The notes under the pieces were generated by a model. That model did not search any database and was not told where the DNA came from. It saw only the letters and a list, made by a program, of their open reading frames with translations. A program made the position numbers and the translations under genes. Positions 1-9,793 of a DNA stretch of 42,873 bases are shown here, piece after piece (positions within the stretch are counted from its first letter, which is position 1; the number at the start of each line of letters is the position of its first letter). The DNA is from Clostridia bacterium (lineage in GTDB: Bacteria; Bacillota; TC1; UBA5767). The stretch covers positions 1 to 42,873 of the forward strand of contig DAOUPV010000011.1 in NCBI GenBank assembly GCA_030625965.1, written 5' to 3'.

Positions 1-831
1 ATGAAGATCGGAATGGTCCAATTCCGCACGATAGAGGGGAATCTGGAAAAGACAACGCAAAAAGTTATGGAGCGGATGCGTGAAGCCAAGAAACAGGGCG
101 TCAGGATCCTCTGTTTTCCGGAGATGGCGCTAAGCGGCTATACCTTAAACCCGGATGGATTACTATTGAAAGAGCAGGACCACTATTTGGAGCAGATTAG
201 AATACTTGCCGAGCAGTCGGGTATGACTGTTCTCATCGGTGGTATAGAGAGAGCGGGCGATACCTACTACATTGCCCAGTACGTGATTGATAAGCAAATC
301 CGCAGCTACCGCAAGATGCATCCTGGTGAGAAGGAAGGGAAAGCTTACCGGGCAGGCATGAAGCCGGGTCTGTTCGAGGCTAGCGGTCTTCGCTTCGGCA
401 TCCTTTTATGCTACGATTCGCGTTTTCCCGAGTTGGCTCAGATGCTGGCCCTTATGGGCGCAGATCTGATCTTCGTCCCGACGGCATCACCCAACCTAGC
501 GGAGCGGCGGATCGCGATGTGGAAGAAGTACCTGGTAGCCAGGGCCTATGACAACCGGGTCACAGTGGCCGCAACCAACCTGCTCTTCGATAAGCAGGGT
601 GGCGGCATGATCGGCTATGACAAGAGCGGGGAAATCCTCTTTGAGCATCAGGGAGAAGAGGAAAGAATGCTGGTTTTCGAACCGGACGGTCGCTGCTTTG
701 ACAACAGTTCCATGACCAAGAGGGACTTTCTGGCGGAAAAACGGGAAATGCTGGCGAAAAAAACCGAGTTGGCCGGAATCGATGCTCTCTGGTTCAGGTT
801 GCTGACCGAAGGTGCGGGAAAAGGCGAATAG
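1..831 (+). CDS. Carbon-nitrogen hydrolase (nitrilase superfamily amidase)
   Basis: A 276-residue cytoplasmic hydrolase of the nitrilase superfamily, which cleaves C-N bonds in amides or N-carbamoyl compounds. The Glu-Lys-Cys triad is visible: Glu41 in FPEMALSGY, Lys105 in YRKMHP and Cys137 in LLCYDSRFPE. The length suits a single-domain family member. The ATG is the first base of the window, so the ribosome binding site cannot be seen and a slightly longer gene is possible, but MKIGMVQF is a normal start for this family. The substrate cannot be told from sequence. The next gene, an EamA transporter, lies 99 bases downstream on the same strand, so co-transcription is possible. Family assignment is secure; substrate is unknown. 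Confidence 0.88.
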   Translation: MKIGMVQFRTIEGNLEKTTQKVMERMREAKKQGVRILCFPEMALSGYTLNPDGLLLKEQDHYLEQIRILAEQSGMTVLIGGIERAGDTYYIAQYVIDKQIRSYRKMHPGEKEGKAYRAGMKPGLFEASGLRFGILLCYDSRFPELAQMLALMGADLIFVPTASPNLAERRIAMWKKYLVARAYDNRVTVAATNLLFDKQGGGMIGYDKSGEILFEHQGEEERMLVFEPDGRCFDNSSMTKRDFLAEKREMLAKKTELAGIDALWFRLLTEGAGKGE

Positions 832-930
832 CCATTAGGATCACAGAATATTGAAGCAACAGGGTTGGGTATCTGATATGATGGAGGCGGTGGTTTTCCA
901 TCAGAATATGACTTGAAGAAAAGGATCGAT

Positions 931-1806
931 ATGAAACATACAAAAATGAAAGCAACCATCTTCGTACTGTTGGCAGGAGTGCTCTGGGGCACATCCGGTA
1001 CAGCTCAAAGTTTTCTGCCAATCGGGGCGGAGCCTGCAACGGCAGGAGCGCTTCGGATGTTGGTCGGCGGTATAGCCCTCTTCATCGTGGCCTGGCTCAA
1101 GGGTTCATACAAGGAAAAAATAACTGTTGACTGGAAATTCATGCTCGTGGCTGCGGCCAGTGTCGGCTTTTTCCAGCCTCTGTTCTTTACTGGTATCTCG
1201 CTGACCGGGGTTGCTTTCGGTACGGTCATGGCCATCGGCAGTGCACCAGTTTTTTCCGGCATCATCGAGCGTTTGTCAGGTGGGAAATTGAGTCGGAAAT
1301 GGATGGTCGCAACTGCCATCTCCATCTTGGGATGCATCATGCTGTTCAGCGGACAGGACCCGGTATCGGTGAATCTGCTCGGTACGGCAGCAGCTTTGAT
1401 GGCTGGCTTTGCCTATGCACTCTATGTGCGCACTTCCCAACGTGTGTTTGAGACCATGAGCCGGGATGCGGCTAACGGACTGCTATATCTAATCGCCGGA
1501 TTGATCCTGTCTCCGATTCTAATCATGAGTGACTTGAGCTGGTTGGCTTCGCCGGCTGGTGCGCTGGGTGTACTGCATCTGGGACTTGTGGCCACGGCGC
1601 TGGCGTATGCCCTGTTCACCCGCGGTTTGATGCATATATCGGCCCCCACTGCAGTTACGCTGACTTTATCTGAACCACTGACTGCGGCCCTTTTGGGCAC
1701 GCTGCTTCTGGGTGAGCGTTTGGGATTCATATCCATCATCGGTGTAGTACTCTTGTTTTTCGGATTGCTGCTTAACGCCCTGCCCGAAAAGGAACTGAAA
1801 GAGTAG
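931..1806 (+). CDS. EamA/DMT-family membrane transporter
   Basis: A drug/metabolite transporter superfamily protein of 291 residues with about ten hydrophobic segments in two EamA repeats; the first opens with the typical LLAGVLWGTSGTAQSF. Members usually export amino acids or metabolites across the cytoplasmic membrane. The reading frame is open from a TTG at 913, but I place the start at the ATG at 931 because AAAAGGA sits at a good distance before it. The C-terminal LTLSEPLTAALLGTLLLGE is the classic end of the second EamA repeat. The substrate is unknown. Confidence 0.88.
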   Translation: MKHTKMKATIFVLLAGVLWGTSGTAQSFLPIGAEPATAGALRMLVGGIALFIVAWLKGSYKEKITVDWKFMLVAAASVGFFQPLFFTGISLTGVAFGTVMAIGSAPVFSGIIERLSGGKLSRKWMVATAISILGCIMLFSGQDPVSVNLLGTAAALMAGFAYALYVRTSQRVFETMSRDAANGLLYLIAGLILSPILIMSDLSWLASPAGALGVLHLGLVATALAYALFTRGLMHISAPTAVTLTLSEPLTAALLGTLLLGERLGFISIIGVVLLFFGLLLNALPEKELKE

Positions 1807-1900
1807 TTCGAGGGGCAGGGTTTTCTCTGACAGTGCATATATTTTGTGCAAAGATGTACAGTTGTTGGTATCATATAAGCAATAAGAGCTGGAGGAAGTC

Positions 1901-2914
1901 ATGGAAAACAGACGGAAGATCATAAAAATCATAAGCATGTTCCTGCTGGTGATGGTCGTCAGTGTATGTGGATATGCGCTGATCCTGGATATCAGCCTGA
2001 TAGATGCACTCTATATGACGGCCATCACTGTCTCCACCGTGGGTTACGGTGAAGTAGCGGAAATGACCACCTTGGCTAAGTTTTTTACCATCGGGGTCAT
2101 ATTCTCTGGCCTGAGTGTTGTGGCTTACGGCTTTACCAGCATTGTGACCACATTTTTTGAAGGAGAATTCCAAGTCGCCTGGAGGAGGAAGAAAATGCTG
2201 AAGAAGATTGAGGAACTGAAAGACCACTATATTGTCTGTGGTGCCGGTGAAGTGGGGCAGATTGTCATCAATGAGTTCCGCCAGAAAGACATGGACTTCG
2301 TAGTCATTGAGAAGAATGAAGAGAGAAGCAGCGAATTGATCGAAGAAGGTGTGCTGGTCGTCAAAGATGATGCGACCAACGAAGATACCCTGATGAAAGC
2401 CAGGATATTGGAGGCCAAGAGCATCGTCTGTACCTTGTCTAACGATGCAGAGAATGTGTTCACTGTACTGACAGCCAGACAGATCAATCCAAGGATATAT
2501 ATCATTGCCAAGGCCATCGAAAAAGGAGCTCATGGGAAACTGTTACGAGCGGGTGCCAACAATACCATCTCACCAAACGAGATCGGTGGCAGACGGATTG
2601 CAGCCATGGTCATACGGCCTACCATTAAATCCTTCCTGGACATCATCACACAGATTGATGAGGTGTCATTGGATATGGAAGAGGTGTCTATCTGCGCCGG
2701 GTCTGAGTTTGCCGGCAAGACATTGGGGGAGAACCGGATTCCGGAGAGAAGCGGATTGATCGTACTGGCCATCCGCAAGCAGGGAGAACAACGTTTGCGT
2801 TTCAATCCCACTTCTGAGACGATGCTGCATGAAGGGGATATCATGATGGTGCTGGGAAGAAGCTCCCAGGTGGACAGCCTGAGAGGCATGGCCTGTGAGG
2901 TGCTGTCCTATTAG
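1901..2914 (+). CDS. Two-TM potassium channel with RCK (TrkA-N/TrkA-C) domains
   Basis: A ligand-gated K+ channel subunit of 337 residues resembling MthK-type channels. Two transmembrane helices flank a pore loop with the selectivity filter TVGYGE at residues 46-51. From about residue 110 comes a cytoplasmic TrkA-N Rossmann domain (IVCGAGEVGQ), then a TrkA-C domain from about residue 250 to the end. GGAGGAAG precedes the ATG at 1901. In this family the RCK domains form a gating ring that binds nucleotides or Ca2+; which ligand applies here is not visible. A good intrinsic terminator follows, so the gene probably ends its transcription unit. Confidence 0.9.
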   Translation: MENRRKIIKIISMFLLVMVVSVCGYALILDISLIDALYMTAITVSTVGYGEVAEMTTLAKFFTIGVIFSGLSVVAYGFTSIVTTFFEGEFQVAWRRKKMLKKIEELKDHYIVCGAGEVGQIVINEFRQKDMDFVVIEKNEERSSELIEEGVLVVKDDATNEDTLMKARILEAKSIVCTLSNDAENVFTVLTARQINPRIYIIAKAIEKGAHGKLLRAGANNTISPNEIGGRRIAAMVIRPTIKSFLDIITQIDEVSLDMEEVSICAGSEFAGKTLGENRIPERSGLIVLAIRKQGEQRLRFNPTSETMLHEGDIMMVLGRSSQVDSLRGMACEVLSY

Positions 2915-2945
2915 CGGTAGCTGATAAGAGGATAATGGGAGATAT

Positions 2946-2968
2946 GAGGGCCTTCGGGCCCTTTTTTC
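2946..2968 (+). terminator. Rho-independent terminator after K+ channel gene
   Basis: A short GC-rich hairpin (AGGGCC TTC GGGCCCT) is followed directly by a T-run, 32 bases after the channel stop codon. Confidence 0.85.
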
Positions 2969-3057
2969 ATTTAGATTAAAGAGAATCGGTCCAGAAGATT
3001 GAAACAGTATTGGCAGGATGTTAAAGTATATATGGAATAGACAATAAGGAGAACACG

Positions 3058-4062
3058 ATGAAGAAGAGAATTGTTTTAATAATAAGTATGGTTCTGATGA
3101 TCAGCCTAATGGCAGGTTGCGACCAGATCGGTCTAAATACAGCCGAGGATAAGGATGTTAGCGAGCTTTTGGGCGTGCTGGGGCAGGACCTAGTGTCAGT
3201 AATGGAACTGGGTGAACTGCCGGATCCAGAAATCAAAGGAACCCTGTACTACTATAATAACAGCGAGACCAAGGGATACTTTAGGGGATTCCACTTGGGA
3301 TTGGAGCTGGACGAATCCATGAAAGTGCGTCGTATCTATATCCAACCCTATGGTGAACATAAGATCAGTGTGGAAGGCCTCACCATAGGAGAGAGTGTAT
3401 CCACAGCGGATGCGCTGTTCGGGGCGGGAACCTACAGTCCGGACGAAGATAGCGAGAGCATTTACCGTTATATCGTCTATGCTACGGAAGCCTATGATAT
3501 CAAGTGCACCTTGGAGGGCGAGTCCATCCGGGCGCTTAGTTTCACTGGGCCGGGCATGCAGAAAATATTCCAGGAGCCGGAGTACCGGATCAGTTCTGTT
3601 CTGACCCAGAAAGCGGTAACTGAGCTGTTGGGACCTGATTTCGAGATAGAGACCTCTGAAGACGGCAGTTATTTCGATTATTACACGGTTATGACCTATG
3701 AAGGTATAAGCCTCGAGTATGCTCACAACCGTTATCCCTTTTCAGACGTAAACGTAGCGGATGGGGTGACCATAATATCCCCCCAATTTGCACTTGTGGC
3801 CCTAGATGCTCAGGTGGGGGATTTGGCTAAACCGGTTCTGAAGTTGTGCGACCAGTCCTTTGATCTGGCATATGACCACCACAACGAAAAAGAAATCTAT
3901 GGCTCCTATCTATATTATGAAGAGGGTAAAAGTACACCGGGTGGCAGAACGACATGGATACTGAGTTTTGATTTTGACCAGCAGATCGAGCTGACCGATT
4001 ACGAGTCGATCCCCGACAACCTGCATATCACCGGAATCCGTCTGTGGACGGTGATGGATTAG
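3058..4062 (+). CDS. Hypothetical lipoprotein, DUF4309-like
   Basis: A 334-residue secreted lipoprotein. The N-terminal signal MKKRIVLIISMVLMISLMAGC ends in a lipobox with Cys21 as the lipidation site. The mature part carries two similar segments of about 100 residues. Each has a phrase like LTIGESVSTADALFGAG followed by a tyrosine-rich beta-strand pattern, resembling DUF4309/YjgB-type lipoproteins, though this match is from memory only. AAGGAGAACACG precedes the ATG. It is flanked by terminators on both sides and is probably monocistronic. Function is unknown. Confidence 0.75.
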   Translation: MKKRIVLIISMVLMISLMAGCDQIGLNTAEDKDVSELLGVLGQDLVSVMELGELPDPEIKGTLYYYNNSETKGYFRGFHLGLELDESMKVRRIYIQPYGEHKISVEGLTIGESVSTADALFGAGTYSPDEDSESIYRYIVYATEAYDIKCTLEGESIRALSFTGPGMQKIFQEPEYRISSVLTQKAVTELLGPDFEIETSEDGSYFDYYTVMTYEGISLEYAHNRYPFSDVNVADGVTIISPQFALVALDAQVGDLAKPVLKLCDQSFDLAYDHHNEKEIYGSYLYYEEGKSTPGGRTTWILSFDFDQQIELTDYESIPDNLHITGIRLWTVMD

Positions 4063-4130
4063 ATAAACATTTGATTTCGTGTGGGTATGTACTCTGATAA
4101 TATAACGAGTAAAGCAAATAAGAATAAATG

Positions 4131-4174
4131 AAAACAACGATTGCCAGCGAACATCGGGCAATCGTTGTTTTTCT
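4131..4174 (+). terminator. Rho-independent terminator after lipoprotein gene
   Basis: A 13-bp stem (AACAACGATTGCC pairing with GGCAATCGTTGTT) around an 11-base loop, running into TTTTTCT. The 220 bases that follow, up to the SDR gene, hold no clear gene. One plus-strand frame at about 4175-4310 reads like a decayed C-terminus, but it has no start and no recognisable family. Confidence 0.85.
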
Positions 4175-4397
4175 GAAGGCGATAGATTTGCTGAGTTACC
4201 ACCTTGGGATATTGTCATAATCCAGCTAGAAGGTGCGGATTTCGGTATTACGAATCTCAAAATAATTTGGGAGCCATTTGTATCGTATAGAGAACAAGAA
4301 ATACCATAATTTCGAAAAAATTCTCAAAGGTATATTTTACATCGGGTATAATACAATAGATGTAGCTAAATTATTGCACTGGTTATAGGAGGGTAAT

Positions 4398-5192
4398 ATG
4401 GGTAAACTGGATCAGAAAATCGCAATTGTTACCGGGGCAGCAATGGGAAACGGTTTCGGTGGGGCACGTGGATTGGCCAAAAATGGAGCGAAAGTATATT
4501 TGGCAGATATCTCTGATAAAGTACATGAAGCGGCGCAAAGCCTGAGGGATGAGGGATTCAATGCAGAAAGTGTCGTTTTTGACGTGCGGGATTTCGAAGG
4601 AGCGAAAAAAGCAGTCGATGATATCGTAGCTAAGGAAGGTTCAATAGATATTTTGTTCAACAATGCTGGTGTGGTTCGGGTTAAATCCTTCATGGAGATG
4701 ACCGATAAGGACCGGGACTTCCACTTCGACGTCAACATTAAAGGTGTGTGGAACTGTGCCAAGGCCGTTTATCCACACATGATGGACAAAAAGTACGGCA
4801 AGATCGTGAACATGTCCTCGGTAACGGGAACGATGGTCGTCGATGAAGGGGAAACCGCTTATGCTACGACCAAGGCGGCCATTTGGGGATTCACCAAAGC
4901 GCTGGCCTATGAGGGAGCAAAGTTTAATATCAACGTCAATGCCATCTGTCCAGGGTATATCCTTACACCGATGGCCAGGCAGATTGCTGTAGAATCGAAT
5001 CCTGACAATCCGAATGCGGTAATAGACGGCATCGCTGCAGCAGTACCCATAAGAAGACTGGGAACAGTTGATGAGATCGGAGACCTTGTGGCCTTTTTGG
5101 CGTCCGATGAGGCATCTTATCTGGTTGGCACCCAGATAGTCATTGATGGTGGCAGCACATTGCCGGAAACCTTTGAAGCGGTAGGCGTGTAG
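4398..5192 (+). CDS. SDR-family NAD(P)-dependent oxidoreductase (UcpA-like)
   Basis: A classical short-chain dehydrogenase/reductase of 264 residues. The nucleotide-binding motif TGAAMGNG begins at residue 12, NNAG is near residue 88, the catalytic serine is Ser140/141 and the YxxxK pair is Tyr155/Lys159. The overall pattern is closest to the UcpA-like group of uncertain substrate. AGGAGGG before the ATG fixes the start. It stands alone between two terminators, so context gives no hint of the pathway. Confidence 0.88.
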   Translation: MGKLDQKIAIVTGAAMGNGFGGARGLAKNGAKVYLADISDKVHEAAQSLRDEGFNAESVVFDVRDFEGAKKAVDDIVAKEGSIDILFNNAGVVRVKSFMEMTDKDRDFHFDVNIKGVWNCAKAVYPHMMDKKYGKIVNMSSVTGTMVVDEGETAYATTKAAIWGFTKALAYEGAKFNINVNAICPGYILTPMARQIAVESNPDNPNAVIDGIAAAVPIRRLGTVDEIGDLVAFLASDEASYLVGTQIVIDGGSTLPETFEAVGV

Positions 5193-5244
5193 AGCCAGGA
5201 TGTTTGTTCATCTAGTGATAGGTCCATATAGTTTGTTGCATAAT

Positions 5245-5269
5245 AAAAGGGAGCTTGCGCTCCCTTTTT
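5245..5269. terminator. Bidirectional terminator between SDR gene and typA
   Basis: The hairpin AAAAGGGAGC TTGC GCTCCCTTTTT has T-runs when read from either strand and lies between the convergent SDR and typA genes. Confidence 0.85.
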
Positions 5270-7090
5270 CTATTTGCCAGATGTGCTTTTATTGTATTTC
5301 GCCCGATCCTGCTCATTAAGAATCCTTTTCCTGAGCCGGATGGCATCAGGGGTGATTTCCACCAATTCATCATCAGCGATGAATTCCAAAGCCTCCTCTA
5401 GTGTGAAGATCTTGGGTGTCAATAGCTTAAGGGCGTCATCATTACCGGATGACCTTACGTTAGTCATTTTCTTGTTCTTACAAGGATTGACGACCATATC
5501 CTCGGGTCGGGAATTGATACCGATTAACATGCCTTCATAGACATTGGTTGCCGGTCCGACCATCATTTGGGCTCTATCACTAAGGTTGAAAAGTGAGTAA
5601 GCCATGGTAGTCCCTGTATTCAGTGAGACAAGTACTCCGTTGGCTCTCTTGGGGATGCTTCCCAAGTGAGGCTGGTAGCTATCGAATGAGCGCACCATGG
5701 TGCCTTCACCACGTGTTTCGTTGATGAATTCACTGCGGTAACCCAGCAAGCCTCGTGTAGGGACCAGATACTCCAGCATAGTGTAACCCTCTTCAGAGTG
5801 CATGGAGGCCATGCTGCCCTTACGAATATTCAACTTGTTGATGACTGTGCCGCTGTATTGGTCGGGTAAGTTTACGATGACCCGTTCGACCGGCTCGTGC
5901 AGCACACCTTCGATTTTACGGAACAGAACCTGCGGTTTGGAGACGGCAACCTCATAGGATTCGCGTCGCATGTTCTCAAGCAGGATGGATAGGTGCAGTT
6001 CTCCACGGCCGGATACCTTAAAACCGTCGGTATCTTCCAGCGGGCTGACCCGTAGTCCTACGTTTACTTCCAATTCCTTGTCCAGACGGGCTTGAAGGTG
6101 TCTGGTGGTTACGTATTTACCGGATTTTCCGGCAAAGGGTGAATTATTGATAAAGAAGTTCATGGATAGCGTCGGCTCCTCGATATCTATCATGGGAAGC
6201 GCTTCCACGAGTTCTTTATCACAGATGGTCTCTCCGATGGAGATATCGCCTAGTCCGGACACTACTACTATATCTCCGCTCAAGGCTTCATTCACTTCCA
6301 CTCGTTTCATGCCCTTGTAGATGAATGCCTTGGCGATTTTGCCGTTTTTCACTTCGCCATCTCTCTTGGTCAGAGCGATGCTCTGATTTTTGCTGATACG
6401 GCCCCTAGTGATTCGGCCGACACCCAGTCTGCCGATGTACTCGTCATAGCCGAGCGACGAGATTTGCATCTGCAAGGGTTCGTTGTCTCTGTCGGGATAG
6501 GCGGGGACATGCTTCTGAATCAAGTCGAACAGAGGATCCAAGTTCTCGCTTTCATCTTCCATATCCAGTTTGGCGATTCCTTCTCTGGCTACGCCGTAGA
6601 CGATAGGGAAGTCCAGCTGCTCTTCAGTGGCACCCAGTTCGATGAACAGGTCGAAAGTCATGTCTACGACTTCTTCCGCCCGTTGGTCTCTCTTGTCGAT
6701 CTTGTTGATGAAGAGGATGGGACGCAATCCCTGAGCCAGAGCCTTTTGCAGCACGAATCTGGTCTGGGGCATGGGACCTTCGCTGGAGTCTACCAACAGG
6801 ATGGCCGTGTCCACGGTCTTCATGATCCGTTCCACTTCGGATGAAAAATCTGCGTGTCCCGGGGTGTCTACGATATTGATCTTCAGATCATTATGTTCAA
6901 TAGAGCAATTCTTGGAATAAATGGTGATGCCACGCTCCCGTTCTAGGTCGTTGCTATCCATTACTTGCTCTTGTACTAGTTCGTTTTCTCTGAATACGCC
7001 ACTTTGAGCCAGCAATCCATCAACCAGTGTCGATTTGCCGGCATCGACGTGGGCGATGACTGCTAAATTGATTATTTTCTTCTTATTCAT
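5270..7090 (-). CDS. typA: Ribosome-associated translational GTPase TypA/BipA
   Basis: A 606-residue elongation-factor-like GTPase that binds the 70S ribosome and helps 50S assembly and stress or cold adaptation. G1 is AHVDAGKST (residues 13-21), followed by DTPGHADF and NKIDK. The EF-G-like domains III and V and the TypA-specific C-terminus (VEITPDAIRLRKRILNEQDR) are intact. The frame is open upstream to 7135, but GAAAGGG sits 6 bases before the ATG at 7088-7090, and the resulting MNKKKIINLAVIAHVD is the standard family N-terminus, so I use it. The 256 bases between this start and the MFS remnant hold its promoter region and no gene. Confidence 0.95.
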   Translation of the reverse strand: MNKKKIINLAVIAHVDAGKSTLVDGLLAQSGVFRENELVQEQVMDSNDLERERGITIYSKNCSIEHNDLKINIVDTPGHADFSSEVERIMKTVDTAILLVDSSEGPMPQTRFVLQKALAQGLRPILFINKIDKRDQRAEEVVDMTFDLFIELGATEEQLDFPIVYGVAREGIAKLDMEDESENLDPLFDLIQKHVPAYPDRDNEPLQMQISSLGYDEYIGRLGVGRITRGRISKNQSIALTKRDGEVKNGKIAKAFIYKGMKRVEVNEALSGDIVVVSGLGDISIGETICDKELVEALPMIDIEEPTLSMNFFINNSPFAGKSGKYVTTRHLQARLDKELEVNVGLRVSPLEDTDGFKVSGRGELHLSILLENMRRESYEVAVSKPQVLFRKIEGVLHEPVERVIVNLPDQYSGTVINKLNIRKGSMASMHSEEGYTMLEYLVPTRGLLGYRSEFINETRGEGTMVRSFDSYQPHLGSIPKRANGVLVSLNTGTTMAYSLFNLSDRAQMMVGPATNVYEGMLIGINSRPEDMVVNPCKNKKMTNVRSSGNDDALKLLTPKIFTLEEALEFIADDELVEITPDAIRLRKRILNEQDRAKYNKSTSGK

Positions 7091-7346
7091 GGTGTACCCT
7101 TTCATACTCGTTATTTCAACCCTCCTATCATGCACTGAAACGGACTAAAATTCAAGGGCAAACGGGGAAATAAGCAGGGTGGAGGCGGGTTATGCCTGTC
7201 ATATGTAGTAATAGGAAGATAAAGCGGGTGAGGAGGCATCGGGTATATGGCAAGAGTGGCTTGTACTTCTTAGGTAAGAAGCGGATAATATTAAGTAGCA
7301 ACAGTGTGAATTTTATTCAGCCAGAGGAAGCCTGAAAGGGATAGTA

Positions 7347-8533
7347 ATGGATATCATAAGGCAATACCGGGGTCTGAGCAGGTCCGTATACATTGTTTTT
7401 CTCGGAAAGACCATAACCAGTATGGGCGCCTTCATCTGGCCGTTGCTCATACTGATTCTCAGCCGTAAAATCGGGTATACTACAGCGGATATCGCCAAGA
7501 AGAAGATTATTGCGGTTTTCGATGTGATCAGTGCCAGCTGCTTTTTCATCTGTTCCCAGATTGAACCGGGAAATGGAATGATGTTCCTCTTCGTAGTCGC
7601 AGGTATCTTTGCTACCATGGAGGCGCCGGCCTATGACGCTTTGCTGATGGAACTGAGCAAACCGGCGGAACGGGAAAAAGCCTATTCCCTCAATTATCTT
7701 GGCCACAACCTGGGTTATGGTGGGTGCAGCTGTCGGTGGCTTACTCTTTGAGAACTATCTGCATATTGCCTTCATCATCGACGGGTTGACCACGCTCATG
7801 TCCACATTGCTGATTGTGCTGTTTGTAGAATCCGTGGACGTAGCCGAAATGAAACAGGAAGAAATAAATGTATACGAGGAAAATCGCCAGGATGATAAGA
7901 ACATCTGGGGGATTCTGGGAAGACGAAAGCCACTTTTGGTGCAGCTTATGGTATTCCTATTGGTTGCCTTCATCTATGAGCAATGGTCTTTTACGCTGCC
8001 ACTGTTCGTAGCCAATATCTATCAAGCACAGGGAGCCAAGTATTTCGGATTGTTGGCCAGTTTCAACGGTGCAGTAGTCATCACCTTCACGCCGATCTTT
8101 ACCTGGATGCTGGCCAAACTGACGGATGCAAAAAGATCGTTATGGGGGTTGCTTTTTGGCTTTCAGCTACGCTATTTTGCTCCTGCCCACATCACTAGGG
8201 TTACTGTTCCTGATGATGCTGGTATTCACTTGTGGAGAAATCGTCAATATGTTGGGTTCAGCACCTTTTATCAGTCGAAGGATACCTGCCGCATACCGGG
8301 GCCGGTATAGCGGCCTCAGAGAGGTTGCTTATATGATTGGCGCCACCGCCGGTAGACTGTTTGCCGGTTGGAGGTTGATGCGATTTTCCTATCAACATGT
8401 TTTCGGAATGGTGGTGCTGGTTGGAATCGCAGTTATCATTTTGTCAGTATTCAACACCTATCTGGACCGCAGGCACTTTCCAGACTTGTATGTGCGGAAG
8501 AGTGATATGCTATCGAAAGGATTGTTAATATGA
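7347..8533 (+). pseudogene. MFS transporter, broken by two frameshifts and an internal deletion
   Basis: A major facilitator superfamily exporter now spread over three frames (7347-7751, 7699-8310 and 8126-8533) that together give about 395 residues. Each break behaves as a +1 insertion. The first is near 7715-7735, where GHNLGYG continues in the next frame as GAAVGGLLFEN. The second is near 8150-8170, where LWGLLFGF continues as SYAILLLPTSLGLLFLM. In addition, TTADIA runs straight into KKKIIAVFDVISASCFF, so TM2 and the basic loop (about 30 residues) appear deleted in frame. Two frameshifts could be read errors, but the missing TM2 argues for real decay. The last frame ends in an ATGA overlap with the next gene, so the two were once translationally coupled. 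Confidence 0.72.
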
Positions 8534-9147
8534 AAAGGGAATGGAGAAAAGAAGAGAAGGAATTCTATTTGCCGAAGGGGAAACCGCAAATCGTACAGGT
8601 CCCATCATTCATATTCGTATCCATAAGTGGTGCAGGAAATCCCAACGGGGAGGAATTCGGACGCAATGTGGAGGCGCTGTATGCTTTTTCCTACGGGTTG
8701 CGCATGTCCCATAAGATGCCGGATCCGCCTGAGGGTTATTACGAATACACGGTCTATCCTCTGGAGGGGGTCTGGAATCTGGCACATCCCGAAAAAAAGA
8801 AGGGTGCAGTCGACAAAGACGATTTGATCTACCGGCTCATGATTAGGCAACCGGATTTCTTCACCGAGGAACTGTTCACGTTGATTCGTGAGCGAGCGGC
8901 TAAGAAGAAGGATTTGGCGGAGCTGAACAGGTTGGAGATCTGGCGGGAGGAAGAAGGACGCTGCGTACAGATACTACATAAGGGAAGCTTCGACAGCGAA
9001 CCGGAATCGTTTGCTAAGATGCAGGAATTCTGCCAAGAGCAGTTCCTGGTCCGTCACAGCATGCAGCACCGTGAGATTTATCTAAGCGATTCCCGGAAGG
9101 TTTCAGAGGACAAGCTGAAGACCGTTTTGCGTTTTAAGATCGATTAA
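8530..9147 (+). CDS. GyrI-like small-molecule-binding domain protein
   Basis: A 205-residue cytoplasmic protein of the GyrI-like/COG4832 type, recognisable from its N-terminal pattern MKREWRKEEKEFYLPKGKPQ and from FIFVSISGAGNPN followed by EALYAFSYGLRM. The family folds as a SOUL/AraC-effector-like domain that binds hydrophobic small molecules. The ATG overlaps the stop of the MFS remnant (ATGA), suggesting they once worked together, for example as a sensor or binder with its exporter. The uridine kinase gene begins 16 bases downstream. Confidence 0.78.
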   Translation: MKREWRKEEKEFYLPKGKPQIVQVPSFIFVSISGAGNPNGEEFGRNVEALYAFSYGLRMSHKMPDPPEGYYEYTVYPLEGVWNLAHPEKKKGAVDKDDLIYRLMIRQPDFFTEELFTLIRERAAKKKDLAELNRLEIWREEEGRCVQILHKGSFDSEPESFAKMQEFCQEQFLVRHSMQHREIYLSDSRKVSEDKLKTVLRFKID

Positions 9148-9163
9148 TTTTCAGGAGGAGCAA

Positions 9164-9781
9164 ATGAATCCTATTTGTATAGGCATCGCTGGAGGAACCG
9201 GATCCGGCAAGACGACACTGGTCAAGCGACTGACTGAAGAACTGGGTGATGAGGTCATCACACTCTGCCACGACTATTACTATCTGCCACATGATGATCT
9301 GACTTTGGACGAGAGGAAGAAACTGAACTACGATCATCCCAATTCCTTCGAGACCAAAAAGATGATTGAAGATATCATGTTGTTGAAACAGCGGGTGCCC
9401 ATCGAACGACCGGTCTATGATTTTATACAGCATACCAGAACCAATGACACCGTGCATGTGGAACCGAGACGGGTTGTTCTGGTGGAAGGCATATTGATTT
9501 TCGAGAACAAACCGCTGAGGGACTTGCTGGATATCAAGGTATTTATAGATACGGATGCAGATGTACGGATAATTCGAAGAATACTACGCGATGTGAAAAC
9601 TCGTGGAAGGAACATGGACTCGGTTATCGAACAGTATCTAAATACGGTTAAAGTGATGCATGAGGATTTCGTGGAGCCCTCCAAGAAGCATGCTGACATC
9701 ATTATCCCCGAGGGCGGGCATAATCAGGTGGCGGTGAATATGCTTCTGCATCAGATCAGAACATTGCTCAGATCGGAATAA
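9164..9781 (+). CDS. udk: Uridine kinase
   Basis: A 205-residue pyrimidine-salvage kinase that phosphorylates uridine and cytidine. The P-loop GGTGSGKT is at residues 10-17, and the family phrases CHDYYYLPHDDL, NYDHPNSFE and VLVEGILIFENKPLRDL follow in order. Length and order match bacterial Udk throughout. AGGAGGAG precedes the ATG. It is tightly packed between the GyrI-like gene and a small cysteine-rich gene and is probably part of one transcript with them. Confidence 0.94.
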   Translation: MNPICIGIAGGTGSGKTTLVKRLTEELGDEVITLCHDYYYLPHDDLTLDERKKLNYDHPNSFETKKMIEDIMLLKQRVPIERPVYDFIQHTRTNDTVHVEPRRVVLVEGILIFENKPLRDLLDIKVFIDTDADVRIIRRILRDVKTRGRNMDSVIEQYLNTVKVMHEDFVEPSKKHADIIIPEGGHNQVAVNMLLHQIRTLLRSE

Positions 9782-9793
9782 GGAGGACGAAAA

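Noticed and set aside
4175-4397. Remnant gene reading LPPWDIVIIQLEGADFGITN
   Set aside because: No start codon, no ribosome site and no family recognised; the stretch is too short to call.
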